In this document: positions 23,094 to 30,936 of the stretch, piece by piece
Layout of the letters: each line of letters opens with the position of its first letter
Position numbering within the stretch: the stretch's first letter is position 1
IMG/VR virus record: IMGVR_UViG_3300012000_000047
Span: 1-40,610 of that record
Strand: one strand, 5' to 3'
DNA from: a virus
DNA length: 40,610 nucleotides
Notes under the pieces: generated by a model
Database searches by the model: none
Seen by the model: the letters and a program-made list of their open reading frames with translations, nothing else
Told to the model about the DNA's origin: nothing
Made by a program: the position numbers and the translations under genes

Positions 23094-23412
23094 GACGCTG
23101 CGAATATCAGCGGATCGGTGTGACGTCGCTCGAAGAGCCCTGAAACTCCCCCGCCGAGAGAGTTGGCACAACTCGAAGGCCGGCAAGCGAACGGCGTATC
23201 TGCCCTCGCCCGAGGAGATTCGACAGAAGTGCCTGGAGTTCCAGGCAACTTGGTCTGACGAGGAGCGAGCCCGGCGGCTCGTCGGCGGCAGTCAGTCTCC
23301 TCTGCCTGTCGAAATCAGGGTGATCTCCGACTCGGCATTCAGCGGCGGCTACTCCGGTGGCGGCGACGAAAGAATGTCGATCGAAGACTTGGCGGATACT
23401 TCGGGTGCATAG
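22999..23412 (+). CDS. HTH DNA-binding protein, paralogue of gene at 20516 (137 aa)
   Basis: It has an N-terminal HTH (about 15-40: TKMWLEGSPTRIIAETLRISADRCDVARRALKL) followed by SPEEIRQKCLEFQATWSDEERARRLVGGSQSPLP. The second half matches the W-x-x-x-E-x-x-RR-x-VGG block of the gene at 20516. A Gly/Ser-rich tail follows. It overlaps the glycosyltransferase by 95 nt in another frame. The two HTH genes bracket the glycan block. Confidence 0.55.
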   Translation: MTKKNLKVPANVCTVTFTKMWLEGSPTRIIAETLRISADRCDVARRALKLPRRESWHNSKAGKRTAYLPSPEEIRQKCLEFQATWSDEERARRLVGGSQSPLPVEIRVISDSAFSGGYSGGGDERMSIEDLADTSGA

Positions 23413-23429
23413 CCCGAGATTGCTAGGGT
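23400..23429 (+). promoter_or_regulatory. Candidate late promoter 1 (TTCGGG-N18-TAGGGT)
   Basis: TTCGGG (23400-23405) and TAGGGT (23424-23429), with ATTGC directly before the second hexamer. The same layout occurs at 33360 (TTCGGC-N17-TAGAGT, also after ATTGC) and 35308. It lies 30 bp before the next start. Confidence 0.3.
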
Positions 23430-23458
23430 GAGAGAAGCGGCACAGGAGGGCTGCTTCT

Positions 23459-23737
23459 ATGACCACCGACAACAAGTACGGCGCGAGCCTGTCGCTCTGG
23501 GAAAAACTGCGGTTGTTCCAGGAGTGGGCTCCTGTGATGACGTTCGTCCAGGCGTTCCTGGCGACCGACGACCCGCACCGCAAGGCGATTGTCGTCGCGG
23601 AGTGCTGCGAGTGGCTCGCTTCCAAGACTGACGCCACGAAGGTCGATGACGAACTGGTGTCGCACATCTCTGCCGTGCTGCGGTCAGACGAGGGCGAGGC
23701 ATTTCTGCGTTGGGTGATCGGCAAGGTGCAGGCATGA
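23459..23737 (+). CDS. Hypothetical helical protein (92 aa)
   Basis: Helical and soluble: LSLWEKLRLFQEWAPVMTFVQAFLATDDPHRKAIVVAECCEWLASKT. Aromatic helices and two adjacent Cys occur. CAGGAGG precedes ATG 23459. It opens the structural/lysis half of the window behind candidate promoter 1. Its TGA overlaps the next ATG. Function unknown. Confidence 0.5.
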   Translation: MTTDNKYGASLSLWEKLRLFQEWAPVMTFVQAFLATDDPHRKAIVVAECCEWLASKTDATKVDDELVSHISAVLRSDEGEAFLRWVIGKVQA

Positions 23738-24015
23738 TCGACTATGAGTTCGCTCTTCGCTCCGCTGCCGTCGTGGCGGCGGCTGTTCTTGTGGCAGGCC
23801 CCAGTCTGGTGGCTCATTCCCAAGCGGCAGTCGCTCGGCTCCGAGCCTGGGGACGGACTGGTGCCGAAGGACAGCCCGTCGCCGAATCCAAAGACGACGC
23901 CTTCACCGTCGTCGAGATGGCGAGACGGCTCCAGGCCGCCGGAAACAAGCGGGGAGTCGAGTTGTGCCAGCAACTCCTCGACGTCCTGCTTCAGCCCGAA
24001 CCCCAGAGGAAGTGA
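23734..24015 (+). CDS. Small membrane protein (93 aa)
   Basis: One hydrophobic segment at about residues 8-28 (LRSAAVVAAAVLVAGPSLVA) is followed by a cytoplasmic-looking charged region. It could be a holin-like or spanin-like component, judged only by size and neighbours (a further membrane protein, a papain-like peptidase and a lipoprotein follow). No signature supports a specific call. Confidence 0.45.
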   Translation: MIDYEFALRSAAVVAAAVLVAGPSLVAHSQAAVARLRAWGRTGAEGQPVAESKDDAFTVVEMARRLQAAGNKRGVELCQQLLDVLLQPEPQRK

Positions 24016-24021
24016 GCAGAC

Positions 24022-24474
24022 ATGAAGGTCGCAAGACTGCTCGCGGCGGCGATCCTCGTCGCCATCGCGTTTGCCGGGCCTCCGAGTCTGACCACGTCTC
24101 CGTCCATTCCGGAGCCGACTGAATCCATGAAGGCAGAAGTCCGTCCGGTCGCCAGGGCCGCCTCAGCCATGAGCGCGGTGGACAGGCTCTGGTTGCAGTA
24201 CATCTACCAGAACGCCGCGAAAATCACGAAGGCCTCAACGGCGATCGAAACGACGGACGGCCTGCGGGCTGTTCACGTCGCGATCCTGTCGTTCATCTGG
24301 CGAGGGATGGCCGACAACTCGCCGGGCAAGTATCCGGCCCTCAAGGACGCGATCGAGGGAGCATTCAACAGCACGATCGGCGACTCGCGGCAGGGGCTGA
24401 CGCCCGAGATGCGGGAGAAGGCCGCCGAACTGTTCGAGGCGATCGCCTGGGCCGGTCTCGGAAAGGACGGCTGA
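24022..24474 (+). CDS. Exported hypothetical protein (150 aa)
   Basis: An N-terminal signal sequence (MKVARLLAAAILVAIAFAGP) is followed by a Pro/Ser/Thr-rich linker and helices containing AMSAVDRLWLQYIYQNAAKI and EMREKAAELFEAIAWAGLG. AGAGGAAG precedes the ATG. It lies just upstream of the papain-like peptidase. Function unknown. Confidence 0.5.
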   Translation: MKVARLLAAAILVAIAFAGPPSLTTSPSIPEPTESMKAEVRPVARAASAMSAVDRLWLQYIYQNAAKITKASTAIETTDGLRAVHVAILSFIWRGMADNSPGKYPALKDAIEGAFNSTIGDSRQGLTPEMREKAAELFEAIAWAGLGKDG

Positions 24475-24475
24475 C

Positions 24476-25399
24476 ATGGCATCGCCGTGGAGGCCCGAGG
24501 GTTGGACACCAAACCCGGCCGAGACCGAGAAGTTCGTCAGCGGGCTCAAGTACCCGACGATCCGCGAGGGGGGGCCGAAACTCAAGGTGCAGGACGACAA
24601 AGACGTCTTCCTGTACCAGTACCTCCTCAAGGTCTGCCCCAAGTATCGCCGTGTCGCCCAGGCGATCGGGTCGTGCGTCGGCCACGCGTACGCTGGATGC
24701 GCCGACCTCCTAGCCGCGACGGAAATCGTCGTCCACGGCGAGGCCGAAGACTGGCACGGCCGAACGCTGGAGGCTTCGATTTATGCTTTTAGCAGGGTCG
24801 AAGCCAGGGGCAAGCGTCGAGCAGGCACGTCCGACGGATCATACGGAGCCGCCGCGTGTAAGGCGGTGATGAACTGGGGCCTGCTCCACTATGACGTGGA
24901 CTACAAAGGCACGGTCTTCGCCGAATACTCAGGCCTCCGAGAGAAGCAGTGGGGTGACACGGGAGTTCCGGACGAACTGGAGCCGTTCGCCAAGAAGCGT
25001 CGCATCAAGGAGACGACGCTCATTCGCAACTTTGACGACTACTGCCGCGCAGTGGGGGCTGGGTATCCCGTGGCCGTGTGCAGCAACGTGGGCTTCACGT
25101 TCGCCAGAGACAGCGAGGGCTTCTGTCGTCCCAAGGGGTCTTGGAGCCATGCGCTTGCCGCGATCTCGAAGAGGCACGGCAAGCGGCCCGGCGCGCTGAT
25201 CTGGAACTCTTGGGGCAACTCTTCCAACTCTGGGCCTCACTATCCAGACGATATGCCCGTGCCGTTCCGGGGCTCCACGTTCTGGATTGATGCGGAGGTG
25301 TTTGATCGTATGGCCCGGCAGGGCGATACCTTCGCGATGTCGAACTACGACGGCTTTCCGCCTCGCAAACTTCCCGACTGGACTGGGGGCGTGTTGTGA
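24476..25399 (+). CDS. Papain-like (C1A) cysteine peptidase
   Basis: The catalytic residues are visible: Cys67 in QAIGSCVGHA, with the oxyanion Gln six residues before it, His225 in WSHALA and Asn244 in WNSWGNS. The whole is a single C1A domain of 307 residues without an obvious pro-region or signal peptide. Phage C1A-like peptidases are found near tail and lysis genes; here it lies between an exported protein and a lipoprotein. Substrate unknown; cleavage of peptide cross-bridges or of a virion protein are possibilities. It overlaps the next gene by 4 nt. Confidence 0.8.
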   Translation: MASPWRPEGWTPNPAETEKFVSGLKYPTIREGGPKLKVQDDKDVFLYQYLLKVCPKYRRVAQAIGSCVGHAYAGCADLLAATEIVVHGEAEDWHGRTLEASIYAFSRVEARGKRRAGTSDGSYGAAACKAVMNWGLLHYDVDYKGTVFAEYSGLREKQWGDTGVPDELEPFAKKRRIKETTLIRNFDDYCRAVGAGYPVAVCSNVGFTFARDSEGFCRPKGSWSHALAAISKRHGKRPGALIWNSWGNSSNSGPHYPDDMPVPFRGSTFWIDAEVFDRMARQGDTFAMSNYDGFPPRKLPDWTGGVL

Positions 25400-25683
25400 G
25401 AGCGGCTGCTTTCGTCACGATGATCCTCCTCTGCGGCTGTGTGCGAGACGAGCCGCCGCGAGAGATGCTGTGCGAGTGCTTCGCCAAGGCCGCCTATGCC
25501 TGCGCGATCGCCGAGTTGGCGTCGCCCGACGGAGAGTCTCCGGAGAAGCCCTGCTGCGGTCAGTGCAACGGCACGGGGAAGGTGCTGTCCGGCGACAAAC
25601 TCGCGCTGGTGGACTGCGAGTGCGGCCCGTCGTGTCCGTGCAAGTCCAAGTCGTGCGGCGCCGACGGAAGGTGCAAGCAGTGA
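25396..25683 (+). CDS. Putative lipoprotein with a DnaJ-like cysteine cluster
   Basis: A GTG start overlaps the peptidase stop. A short lipobox-like signal (FVTMILLCGCVRD) suggests lipidation at Cys15. The mature part is Cys-rich (CECF, CCGQCNGTG, CECGPSCPCKSKSCG), and CGQCNGTG is a CxxCxGxG-type zinc knuckle of the DnaJ kind. It has 95 aa. Phage spanin-like outer-membrane lipoproteins are an analogy only. Confidence 0.5.
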   Translation: MRAAAFVTMILLCGCVRDEPPREMLCECFAKAAYACAIAELASPDGESPEKPCCGQCNGTGKVLSGDKLALVDCECGPSCPCKSKSCGADGRCKQ

Positions 25684-26045
25684 ACCGAGAGGAACTTCGG
25701 GAACTCGTCTGGCAGGAGATGCCGCTGCTCCGCAGTCGCCTGATCGGACGGGCGAGGATGGATCGGGTCGTCGACCTGATCATCGACCGTGCGCCGCTCG
25801 AAGTGCTGCCCTACGTTGACCGGGGCTCCCGCGAAGAAGAAGTCGTCACGCGGGCGTGGCAGGGCTCGGTCAAGAATCGCTACTGCGCGGAGTACGGCGA
25901 CGACGCGATTCAGTTCGGCCCGCTCTTCTGGATCGTCGTGTCGCCGCTCATTCAGTATGCGATTCAGGCGATTCTCAAGTGGTGGCTGGAGTCTGCGTCC
26001 CATCGGGTGCTGATTGTCGGATGGCGAAAGGAGGGAATGCGATGA
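25680..26045 (+). CDS. Hypothetical protein with a membrane-associated C-terminus (121 aa)
   Basis: GTG 25680 overlaps the preceding TGA. N-terminal helices are charged (REELRELVWQEMPLLRSRLIGRARMDRVVDLI). A hydrophobic stretch at about 81-97 (FGPLFWIVVSPLIQYAIQAI) may insert in the membrane, followed by a basic tail. Its position before another one-pass membrane protein suggests a membrane complex in the lysis area. Confidence 0.45.
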   Translation: MNREELRELVWQEMPLLRSRLIGRARMDRVVDLIIDRAPLEVLPYVDRGSREEEVVTRAWQGSVKNRYCAEYGDDAIQFGPLFWIVVSPLIQYAIQAILKWWLESASHRVLIVGWRKEGMR

Positions 26046-26341
26046 CGGTGCAATTGGCTGCCGAGACTGCCATGAAGTTCGCCGAGCGGTTCGGCGTTCC
26101 GGTCGTGATCCTAGGGGCGATCCTGTGGATGACGCGGGAGGCCGCCACCGTGCTGCACGACTCGGTCGTCGTGCCGGTCGTGAAGGGACACACGGAGTTC
26201 CTGGAGTCGACCCAGAAGACGCTGGACGAAATCTCGCACACGCAGCGGTCCCATGCCGAGACGCTCAAGGAGTTGTCTCAGGTTCAGATGGAGATTCGCG
26301 ACGCTGTCATCGAACGCCGAGAGCAGCACACACGGCAATAG
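26042..26341 (+). CDS. Holin-like single-pass membrane protein
   Basis: A hydrophobic segment at about residues 17-30 (FGVPVVILGAILWM) is followed by a long charged, coiled-coil-type helix (TEFLESTQKTLDEISHTQRSHAETLKELSQVQMEIRDAV). One TM near the N-terminus and a charged C-terminus is a common phage holin/hemolysin-XhlA-like shape. The call is by topology and position only. Confidence 0.4.
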   Translation: MTVQLAAETAMKFAERFGVPVVILGAILWMTREAATVLHDSVVVPVVKGHTEFLESTQKTLDEISHTQRSHAETLKELSQVQMEIRDAVIERREQHTRQ

Positions 26342-26372
26342 AGTCATTCAAGTTCTTGAGGAGCAGTGAGTC

Positions 26373-28766
26373 ATGGCCTACGAGAAGAGCAAGGTTTCGA
26401 GTTTTGGAGGCGGCAGTCTCGACTCGACGCCCGTGGTTGGCTTCGAGTATTGCCACCAGTTCTCCCGCATCGCGGGTGAGGTGCCGGACGCGTCCACGCT
26501 CGGCGAGGGAGAGATCGCGATCAACCTCGCGGATGGAATACTCTATATCCGAGGGGCCAACGGATCAGTCGTAGCAGCCGGCGGGGTCGCTGGCGGAAGC
26601 GCGGCTAATCAGGTCGTATCGCCGGGTGGCATATCCAATCTTACTACTGCGCAGCAAGGCGAAATCGTAGTCGGCACGATCGTCACCACCACCGACGGCC
26701 GCCGCTGGGTTTACAAGGGTCAGGGCAGCAAAACCCTAGAGGCTTCGTACATCGAACTGGCCGACATCACCCCGGCGTGGTCGGCGATCTCCGACAAACC
26801 GTCGACCTTCACTCCGTCGTCGCACTCGCACAGCATCAGCGACGTCACCGGATTGCAGACAGCGATCGACCAGAAGGTTTCGTCCGCTCCGCAATGGACG
26901 CAATCGCATACGAGCGAGAACGGAACGCAGTATGCCGTCAACGACGTTGTGTACGCAGGGGGAAACATCTACCGCGCCATCGCGGCCAATGACAGCATTG
27001 AAGTTACAAATCCCTCCTACTGGACGCTCGTCGGGGCGGGCTATCGAATCAACATCTCTGGCGCGGACATCGACGGCCTGCCCAGCCAACTGCCGTCGAG
27101 CGCAAACGACGGCGACGTCCTGACCTATGACACCAACTTGGGGTATTGGGTCGCAGAGGCTCCTGGCGGTGGCGGAGGTGGTGGTGACTACCTCCCGCTG
27201 ACCGGCGGCACGATGACGGGAAATATCGCCTTCGACGGGACGAGCGGGCAGGCCATCGGAAAGGGATGGTTCGACTCAAATCGCGGTGGCAACTACGGCA
27301 TCTCGCTCTATTGCAGCATTGGCTACCAACTCAACTGGCAGGCGGGCTGGCTCTCCACGACTGAGCAAGACCTAGCCACGCGGAGGCCGCTCTATCTCGA
27401 TAGCGCGGCTGGAACGACGCTGCGGGCATGGGATGCCAGCGAGAACAAGGGCGTCGAGGTTTCGCACATCAACATCGCGTTTGCCGACGGAACGACTCAA
27501 GGATCGGCCGGGATCATCGCACCGCAGGGCTCGATGACAGATGGATATGTGCTGACGTGGAGTGACTCCAGCAGCGCATGGATTGCGGCGGCTCCATCAG
27601 GCGGTGGCGGAGCCAGCCTCCCGTCCGGTTCTAACACTGGCGACCTCCTGACCTACGATTCATCAACCGCGTCGTGGGTCGCATCGTCGCTCGCCAATGT
27701 CCTGCCCACGACCGGCGTGGACGGCACTGTCATGATGTGGAACTCTGGGACTTGGACTGCCGCCTCGATCCCGTCGCAGTTGCCAACCAGTGCCAGCAAT
27801 AACGACGTTCTCGCATGGAACGGCTCGTCGTGGGTGGCCGTCATGCCGTCCACTCCCGGCCTGCCGTCAGCATCCAGCGGTCAGTACCTTACGTTCAACG
27901 GATCAAACTGGGTTGCCGGGAGTAGCCCGCTGCCGAATGGCACGGCAGATGGCGAGACGCTCTACTGGAACACCGCCACATCGACGTGGTCATCGGCTCC
28001 TGTTTTGCTGCCCGATTGGAACGCGCAGGTTGGGTATGCCGTAGGGCAGTTGGCTGCCTACGACGGTCGCCTGTGGCGCGCGACGAACACCGGCATGGGC
28101 AATACGCCTGCTGATGGTTCCGGCTACTGGACGGCAATCACCGCGTCTTCTTCGCTCCCAGCGGGCAGCGACGGCAATGTGCTGACATATGACAGCGGTG
28201 CGTCCGCATGGATCGCCGCCGCGCCGGTCGCGGAACTGCCGGAGGCTCCGGGCGACGGGAAAGTCTTGACCTACAGCACCAACGCCAGCGCGTGGATTGC
28301 GGCCGACCCGCCGCCAGTTGAGTTGTACGACTTCCTGACCGCCAACGAGACAATGGAAACCAGCGGGGCGGCGTCTAGCCTGTCTCTGCATCTGGCGTCT
28401 GGCGGAGCCTACGTTGTCGAGGGCGTTGCATCGATAAGCAACGCTGCTAACGACGAAATGATCTTCTTTGGGTTGCGACTGCTGGCGCAGGGGTCTGACG
28501 GCGAGGTTTATCTGGAGGTTGACACCTTGTCTGGAGACTCCATCGCGGTTTTTCGCCTGCCAGTAGTGGCGGATCAGTCGATCACCACAGTCGTAAGTGG
28601 GACATATGCGAACGCAACGTATCGGGTGCCGTTCCGCGCCCTCGTCAGAGTGTCCCCAAGCGTATCAAGCACCGATGTCGCCGTCTGGTATGGAGGTGGC
28701 GGGGACGTTGTGACGATCCACGCTGGCTCATGGATGAGCGCGCGGCGGGTGACGCTGTACGACTAG
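26373..28766 (+). CDS. Tail-fibre / receptor-binding protein with repeated WxA motifs
   Basis: A 797-residue protein. Residues about 30-60 have GEIAINLADGILYIRGANG, the phage tail-fibre intramolecular-capping/adhesin-type opening. At least six copies of a roughly 25-50-residue repeat follow, of the type GDVLTYDTNLGYWVAEAP, GDLLTYDSSTASWVASS and GNVLTYDSGASAWIAAAP. Two carbohydrate-binding (CBM5/12-like) inserts have VNDVVYAGGNIYRAI and VGQLAAYDGRLWRATN. The C-terminal 130 residues form a beta-rich head domain (LYDFLTANETMETSG...). It probably binds host surface polysaccharide. Confidence 0.75.
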   Translation: MAYEKSKVSSFGGGSLDSTPVVGFEYCHQFSRIAGEVPDASTLGEGEIAINLADGILYIRGANGSVVAAGGVAGGSAANQVVSPGGISNLTTAQQGEIVVGTIVTTTDGRRWVYKGQGSKTLEASYIELADITPAWSAISDKPSTFTPSSHSHSISDVTGLQTAIDQKVSSAPQWTQSHTSENGTQYAVNDVVYAGGNIYRAIAANDSIEVTNPSYWTLVGAGYRINISGADIDGLPSQLPSSANDGDVLTYDTNLGYWVAEAPGGGGGGGDYLPLTGGTMTGNIAFDGTSGQAIGKGWFDSNRGGNYGISLYCSIGYQLNWQAGWLSTTEQDLATRRPLYLDSAAGTTLRAWDASENKGVEVSHINIAFADGTTQGSAGIIAPQGSMTDGYVLTWSDSSSAWIAAAPSGGGGASLPSGSNTGDLLTYDSSTASWVASSLANVLPTTGVDGTVMMWNSGTWTAASIPSQLPTSASNNDVLAWNGSSWVAVMPSTPGLPSASSGQYLTFNGSNWVAGSSPLPNGTADGETLYWNTATSTWSSAPVLLPDWNAQVGYAVGQLAAYDGRLWRATNTGMGNTPADGSGYWTAITASSSLPAGSDGNVLTYDSGASAWIAAAPVAELPEAPGDGKVLTYSTNASAWIAADPPPVELYDFLTANETMETSGAASSLSLHLASGGAYVVEGVASISNAANDEMIFFGLRLLAQGSDGEVYLEVDTLSGDSIAVFRLPVVADQSITTVVSGTYANATYRVPFRALVRVSPSVSSTDVAVWYGGGGDVVTIHAGSWMSARRVTLYD

Positions 28767-28894
28767 CCTCAAATCCACTGGCACAACTGCGCCCACGACG
28801 AACTCTGTTTGGCAAGGCCGTTGCGGTGACTTGCCACGGGTCGCGTGTGGAAAAAAATCGTAGACGCGACTGGCGGCGGCGATACGATAGCGGC

Positions 28895-29125
28895 ATGGAC
28901 GTGCTTCAGTCGCTGCGGGACTTGCTCAATCACCGGACGAACGACCCAGGCGGCTACGAGATCGTCCTGGAGTGCTGGATCGAGTCTGCCGCAGACGAGA
29001 TCGAGCGACTGAGGGCCGAGAACAAGCGGCTTCGTGAGTCCGTCGGAGACTGGGAGGCAGCCGCCGAAACAGCGGGGCTTGTGTGTCGCAACACTGACAG
29101 CGGGCCAAGTCTGGTTCGCTCCTGA
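28895..29125 (+). CDS. Small coiled-coil protein (76 aa)
   Basis: Starts MDVLQSLRDLLNHRTNDPGG, then a helix with ADEIERLRAENKRLRESVGDWEAAAE, a short coiled coil. It lies in the accessory zone behind the tail fibre; the 128-bp gap 28767-28894 shows no clear promoter. The start has a poor ribosome site (GATAGCGGC). I do not recognise a family. Confidence 0.45.
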   Translation: MDVLQSLRDLLNHRTNDPGGYEIVLECWIESAADEIERLRAENKRLRESVGDWEAAAETAGLVCRNTDSGPSLVRS

Positions 29126-29161
29126 GCGATCACGGCGTTATCTCGTTCTGGAAAATGGAAA

Positions 29162-29473
29162 ATGGCAGACATTCTGGCCGACTACCGCGAGTGGCGAGAC
29201 CAGCAAGCCGCTCGCGTCAGCACCCATAGCGACGGGTGCCATATGTGGCACCGCGATTGCATGATCCGCCGGCTCGCGGACGCCTTGGAGGTTGAGCAGG
29301 CGAAACGTACGCTCACCACCCCGGAGCGGTTCGTCTTGCGACAGGTGATGGACATCTACGCCGACCGTGACGATGTCGCCAGCAACGAGATCGCGGCTGT
29401 GATCGATGGGCTGCTGGAGAGGACGAAGTCGGAACACGGAAGATCAACAGCAGCGGACGCAGGACATGACTGA
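29162..29473 (+). CDS. Hypothetical protein (103 aa)
   Basis: Opens with ADILADYREWRDQQAARVS, then HSDGCHMWHRDCMIRRLADALEVEQA, a Cys/His pair that may bind a metal, and AAVIDGLLERTKSEHG. The LLER tail recalls the C-termini of the cassette proteins downstream. A ribosome site is not obvious (AAAATGGAAA). Function unknown. Confidence 0.45.
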   Translation: MADILADYREWRDQQAARVSTHSDGCHMWHRDCMIRRLADALEVEQAKRTLTTPERFVLRQVMDIYADRDDVASNEIAAVIDGLLERTKSEHGRSTAADAGHD

Positions 29474-29726
29474 CTTCTCGCCGCTCACTGCCGGAATCAT
29501 CTTCCTCACCTACGTCGCCGTGGACATCCTCTACGCCGCGTACATCATCTGCGTCGAGCGTCGCAGCGCGATGGCTGCGGCAGCGATCTCGTCGCTCCTC
29601 TACTCGCTCCTCGCGTACGGCGTGATCACCTACTCTTCCAATCCGCTGTACCTCGTTCCGCTCGCCGCCGGCGCGTTCGTCGGCACCTACGCCACGGTCT
29701 CGTTCAATCGAAGGGACAATCCGTGA
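29466..29726 (+). CDS. Multi-pass membrane protein (86 aa)
   Basis: Three hydrophobic segments at about 7-26, 35-53 and 56-77 are visible (SPLTAGIIFLTYVAVDILYA, MAAAAISSLLYSLLAYGVIT and the LYLVPLAAGAFVGTYATV stretch). I remember similar small membrane proteins from phages and bacteria without a known job. It overlaps the next gene by 4 nt. Confidence 0.55.
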   Translation: MTDFSPLTAGIIFLTYVAVDILYAAYIICVERRSAMAAAAISSLLYSLLAYGVITYSSNPLYLVPLAAGAFVGTYATVSFNRRDNP

Positions 29727-30064
29727 GTCTCGTCAGTGACCTCAGGCTGCTCGCCGGCTACCACATGGGGACAGACCTCGTCGAGAGACTGGCCCACGCC
29801 GAGCAGTGCCAGCAGAAGCAGCGAGACGCACTGGTGGCGGCGGCCGACGAACTGGAGAAGGGCCACGCCCAGTGGCGGCTCCTGTCCGAGGAGGAGCCCC
29901 AAGACCAGCGAGTCCTGGTGGTGCGGGACATCCCCGGCGCGGCGAGGTACGTCGACGTGATGGTCTGGGTTGCCGAGCCCGACAGCGGACTGCCTCCACT
30001 GAGCAGCAAGCAGCACGTCACGCACTGGATGCCGCTTCCGCCCCTGCCAGCGGACGACAAGTAG
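29723..30064 (+). CDS. DUF551-related protein, first member of the cassette zone (113 aa)
   Basis: GTG start overlapping the previous TGA. The N-terminal half is helical (SLVSDLRLLAGYHMGTDLVERL), and the end VTHWMPLPPLPADDK matches the DUF551 WMPLPxPP tail. The stop is followed at once by CCACAGAAC, the left arm of the first attC-like site, exactly as for the DUF551 gene at 31225. No left cassette boundary (GTTCTGTGG) is seen upstream, so the first module is either incomplete or the original insertion point. Confidence 0.6.
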   Translation: MSLVSDLRLLAGYHMGTDLVERLAHAEQCQQKQRDALVAAADELEKGHAQWRLLSEEEPQDQRVLVVRDIPGAARYVDVMVWVAEPDSGLPPLSSKQHVTHWMPLPPLPADDK

Positions 30065-30155
30065 CCACAGAACACGCAGGATCAGGAGCATCGAACACAG
30101 GAGCAACCATGACGAACGAGGGAGATGAGATGTCCGCTGCATCGCTTGGTTCTCG
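30065..30155 (+). repeat. attC-like site a (hybrid, start codon in loop)
   Basis: Left arm CCACAGAAC (30065-30073), then AGGAT-CAGGAG; right part CCGCTG-C-ATCGC-TTG-GTT (GTT 30149-30151). The two halves belong to different subtypes (GGAT/CAGGAG on the left, ATCGC/CCGCTG on the right), so the inner stem is imperfect. The loop holds AGGAG (30099-30103) and ATG 30109 of the next gene. Confidence 0.6.
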
Positions 30156-30414
30156 GCCGGTGGCGTGGGCGGTCTGGTCGCCTGCCTTTGGCTACCCGTT
30201 TGGCGATGCGGCAATCTTCAAACGGAACGAACTCGCAATAGAAATGTGCGTGATGAATGGGTACAACGTGGACGACATTATTCCGTTGTATCGCAAGCCG
30301 ATGCTGGCAGACGAGGAGTTGAAGGCGATCCGAAGGGCGGCGGCAGTGGCGCGCGAGATGCATGACTCGCGGCTAGAGGCTGCGTTGGGCGGCCTACTGG
30401 AACGACTAGGCTGA
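30109..30414 (+). CDS. Cassette 1 protein with attC-encoded N-terminus and LLERLG tail (101 aa)
   Basis: The start lies in the loop of site a, before the junction; the residues SAASLGSR are encoded by the right arm of the site. The cassette itself begins at SRPVAWAVWSPAFGYPF and has no ATG of its own near the junction, so the upstream site supplies ribosome site (AGGAG) and start. The C-terminal block DIIPLYRKPMLADEELKAIRRAA...LGGLLERLG recurs in the genes at 30440 and 32908. I remember this type from planctomycete-like genomes. Function unknown. Its TGA is part of site b (TGAGAAC). Confidence 0.6.
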   Translation: MTNEGDEMSAASLGSRPVAWAVWSPAFGYPFGDAAIFKRNELAIEMCVMNGYNVDDIIPLYRKPMLADEELKAIRRAAAVAREMHDSRLEAALGGLLERLG

Positions 30415-30500
30415 GAACGCGCAGGATCAGGAGCATCGCATGAGCGACGAAACGAAACCGCAGGGCTCGGCAGCGATGTCTCCTGCATCCGCTGGTTCTC
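30412..30500 (+). repeat. attC-like site b (start codon in loop)
   Basis: TGAGAAC (30412-30418) pairs with GTTCTCA (30495-30501). After unpaired spacers, GGAT pairs with ATCC, then an unpaired C on the right strand, then CAGGAG with CTCCTG. The CAGGAG arm doubles as the Shine-Dalgarno sequence for ATG 30440 in the loop. Confidence 0.75.
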
Positions 30501-30850
30501 AAATGGAACTAACCAGCAGGCTGGCCGAAACCATTGGAGCCGACCCGGCGCTGACGCAGAGCATTCGCATCGATGCCAATATCGACAGGGAGCCGACCGT
30601 GACTGTGACGATGCTAGTAGATGCAGATCAGGTCGGAAGGATCATCAAAATGTCAACTTGGGCGGACTTCACACTTGTAAAAAACGACGAACTCAAACGA
30701 CTGCGAAAGCGCACTGCGCTCACCGACGAGGAGCGGGAGGCTATTCAGTGGGCGATTGCGACGTTGGACGCAGAGGCCGCGCTTGGCGACGGGAGACGCG
30801 ACGCGGAGGAGGCGGCGTCGCTTCGGGGCCTGCTGGAACGGCTAGGCTGA
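30440..30850 (+). CDS. Cassette 2 protein with attC-encoded N-terminus and LLERLG tail (136 aa)
   Basis: ATG 30440 is in the loop of site b, with AGGAG 6 nt upstream. The first 21 residues (including SPASAGSQ) come from the site, and a second in-frame ATG (30503) lies just after the junction without a ribosome site. The middle contains SRLAETIGADPALTQSIRID and TVTVTMLVDADQVGRIIKMS, a beta-alpha pattern. The end (LTDEEREAIQWAIATLDAEA...LRGLLERLG) is the shared cassette module. Function unknown. Confidence 0.6.
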   Translation: MSDETKPQGSAAMSPASAGSQMELTSRLAETIGADPALTQSIRIDANIDREPTVTVTMLVDADQVGRIIKMSTWADFTLVKNDELKRLRKRTALTDEEREAIQWAIATLDAEAALGDGRRDAEEAASLRGLLERLG

Positions 30851-30903
30851 GAACACGCAGGATAAGCGGCGGCCACGCCGTCCGCTTCATCCGCTGGTTC
30901 TGT
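30848..30903 (+). repeat. attC-like site c (compact, 56 bp)
   Basis: TGAGAAC (30848-30854) is complementary to the opening GTTCTCA of its own cassette. GGAT pairs with ATCC, an unpaired C follows, AAGCGG pairs with CCGCTT and CGGC with GCCG near the tip. GTT is at 30897-30899. The gene stop codon forms part of the left arm. Confidence 0.75.
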
Positions 30904-30936
30904 GCGCGTAGGATCGGGCGAACAAAGGAGGCTGCG

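Noticed and set aside
29100-29160. An additional attC-like site around GGTTCGCTCC / CGTTCTGG
   Set aside because: No complementary left arm or inner stem with an extrahelical base could be drawn, so the left end of the array stays undefined.
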